DNA from: CAYNST01 sp964399955 | GTDB lineage: Bacteria > Pseudomonadota > Gammaproteobacteria > Pseudomonadales > Cellvibrionaceae | Length of the DNA: 64,000 nt | NCBI GenBank assembly: GCA_964399955.1 | Contig: CAYNST010000004.1 | Location: 6,026 to 70,025, forward strand | Direction of reading: 5' to 3' | Part shown: one piece after another, positions 63,296-64,000 of the stretch | Position numbering within the stretch: the stretch's first letter is position 1 | How the letters are laid out: each line of letters opens with the position of its first letter | Notes under the pieces: model-generated | Told to the model about the DNA's origin: nothing | The model's database searches: none | The model's input: the letters and a program-made list of their open reading frames with translations, nothing else | Made by a program: the position numbers and the translations under genes

Positions 63296-64000
63296 ATGTG
63301 GCAGAAGTTGATGGTGTTGGTGGCCTGCGCCGGTAGCTGCATCGCGCCTGCACAGGCAAAAGACCAGTGTGTAATTGTTTTGCATGGACTGGCGCGCACA
63401 GCCTCCTCCATGGCTCATCTTGCGGACGTCCTGTCAGCCGAGGGTTACACGGTGGTTAACCTGGGTTATCCGTCCACGCAAGCTCCCATTGAGGAGCTCG
63501 CCGGGACGACAGTAGGCGAGGCGTTGATGCAATGCCCGGCGCAGGCGCAGGTGCACTTTGTTGCCCACTCACTGGGCGCAATACTGGTGCGGCAGTATCT
63601 GCAAAATCAAACAATTGAGCGTTTGGGGCGGGTGGTGATGCTGGGGCCGCCCAACAGCGGCAGCGAGCTGGTTGATCGCTTGAGCCGTGCGCCTGGATTT
63701 GAACTGCTTACCGGCGATGCGGGCGGGCAGCTTGGCACTGGCGCCGGCAGTGTACCAAACGCTCTGCCGGCGGCAGATTTTGAACTGGGCGTCATTGCCG
63801 GAACGCATAGCTTGCTCCCGCCGCTTTCACTCTTGCTGCCTGGCGAAGACGACGGTTTGGTGACGGTTGATAGCACCCGTTTAGAGGGCATGCGCGACCA
63901 TATCAGCCTGCCGGCGACGCACCTTTTCATGGTGCAGAATCGAGAAGTCCTCAAGCAGGTTCTGTATTTTCTGCGTCACGGTAGATTTGACCGTTCTAAT
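63296..64000 (+). CDS. Exported lipase-like alpha/beta hydrolase (3' end outside window)
   Basis: I read this frame by hand; it is open from ATG 63296 (AAGGG 7 nt upstream) to the window edge, 235 codons. A signal peptide is likely (MWQKLMVLVACAGSCIAPAQA). The core reads CVIVLHGLARTASSMAHLAD, GYTVVNLGYPST, the nucleophile elbow VHFVAHSLGAILVRQYLQ, VMLGPPNSGSELVDRL and the acid and base region GEDDGLVTVD and ATHLFM. This is typical of the triacylglycerol-lipase-like/PGAP1-like hydrolases of gammaproteobacteria. The end of the protein is missing, and the substrate is unknown. Confidence 0.85.
   Translation, partial: MWQKLMVLVACAGSCIAPAQAKDQCVIVLHGLARTASSMAHLADVLSAEGYTVVNLGYPSTQAPIEELAGTTVGEALMQCPAQAQVHFVAHSLGAILVRQYLQNQTIERLGRVVMLGPPNSGSELVDRLSRAPGFELLTGDAGGQLGTGAGSVPNALPAADFELGVIAGTHSLLPPLSLLLPGEDDGLVTVDSTRLEGMRDHISLPATHLFMVQNREVLKQVLYFLRHGRFDRSN

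Overview
The window is about 56% GC with dense short-gap operons and reads as a chromosomal segment of a marine-type gammaproteobacterium. The poly-serine linkers, the DUF1592/DUF1552 pair, the giant Ig-repeat lipoprotein and the rpe and trp genes suggest the Cellvibrionales (Marinimicrobium, Gilvimarinus and Saccharophagus relatives). That placement is inference. There are two 100-N scaffold gaps (7011-7110 and 54258-54357). No rRNA, tRNA, CRISPR array, prophage or insertion sequence is visible.

Layout. 1-1444: a partial DUF3530 gene divergent from rpe. 1566-22915: an exopolysaccharide/capsule locus on both strands. It holds a Wza-like export lipoprotein, a BY-kinase-like ATPase without the Walker A lysine, a Wzz-type chain-length protein, six glycosyltransferase-like genes, a hexapeptide acetyltransferase, a large secreted beta-helix lipoprotein, an alkaline-phosphatase-superfamily enzyme, a Wzy-like polymerase, a Wzx-like flippase and an acyltransferase-3. 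This is the Wzx/Wzy logic: assembly on lipid carrier, flipping, periplasmic polymerisation, length control and export. No initiating phosphoglycosyl transferase is seen. 23176-28088: a DUF421 membrane protein and the sbcDC nuclease operon. 28120-30520: trpR-trpE-trpG on the minus strand, behind a TrpR-operator-like palindrome that abuts the trpR start codon.

30827-34282: a Pro/Asp-rich short protein, a yeast-type cytosine deaminase, a periplasmic dienelactone hydrolase and an N2227-type methyltransferase. 34485-38599: a c-type-haem lipoprotein (DUF1592/1588/1585) with a Tat-exported DUF1552 protein. 38802-43591: a maltose-type O-acetyltransferase, two exported PRC-barrel proteins, a small unknown protein and a RIO kinase. 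43874-53511: an outer-membrane barrel protein followed by a 2680-residue lipoprotein with 21 Ig-like repeats, an apparent cell-surface operon. 54460-61714: treY-treZ and glgX, which make trehalose from glycogen or maltodextrin. 62097-64000: a VOC protein, an OsmC protein and a lipase-like hydrolase cut by the window edge.

The best candidates for new biology are the apparently leaderless, self-repressed trpREG operon, the giant lipoprotein/barrel pair, the DUF1592/DUF1552 redox pair, the methyltransferase with a zinc ribbon and PqqD-like tail, and the degenerate kinase plus unusual accessory proteins of the polysaccharide locus.
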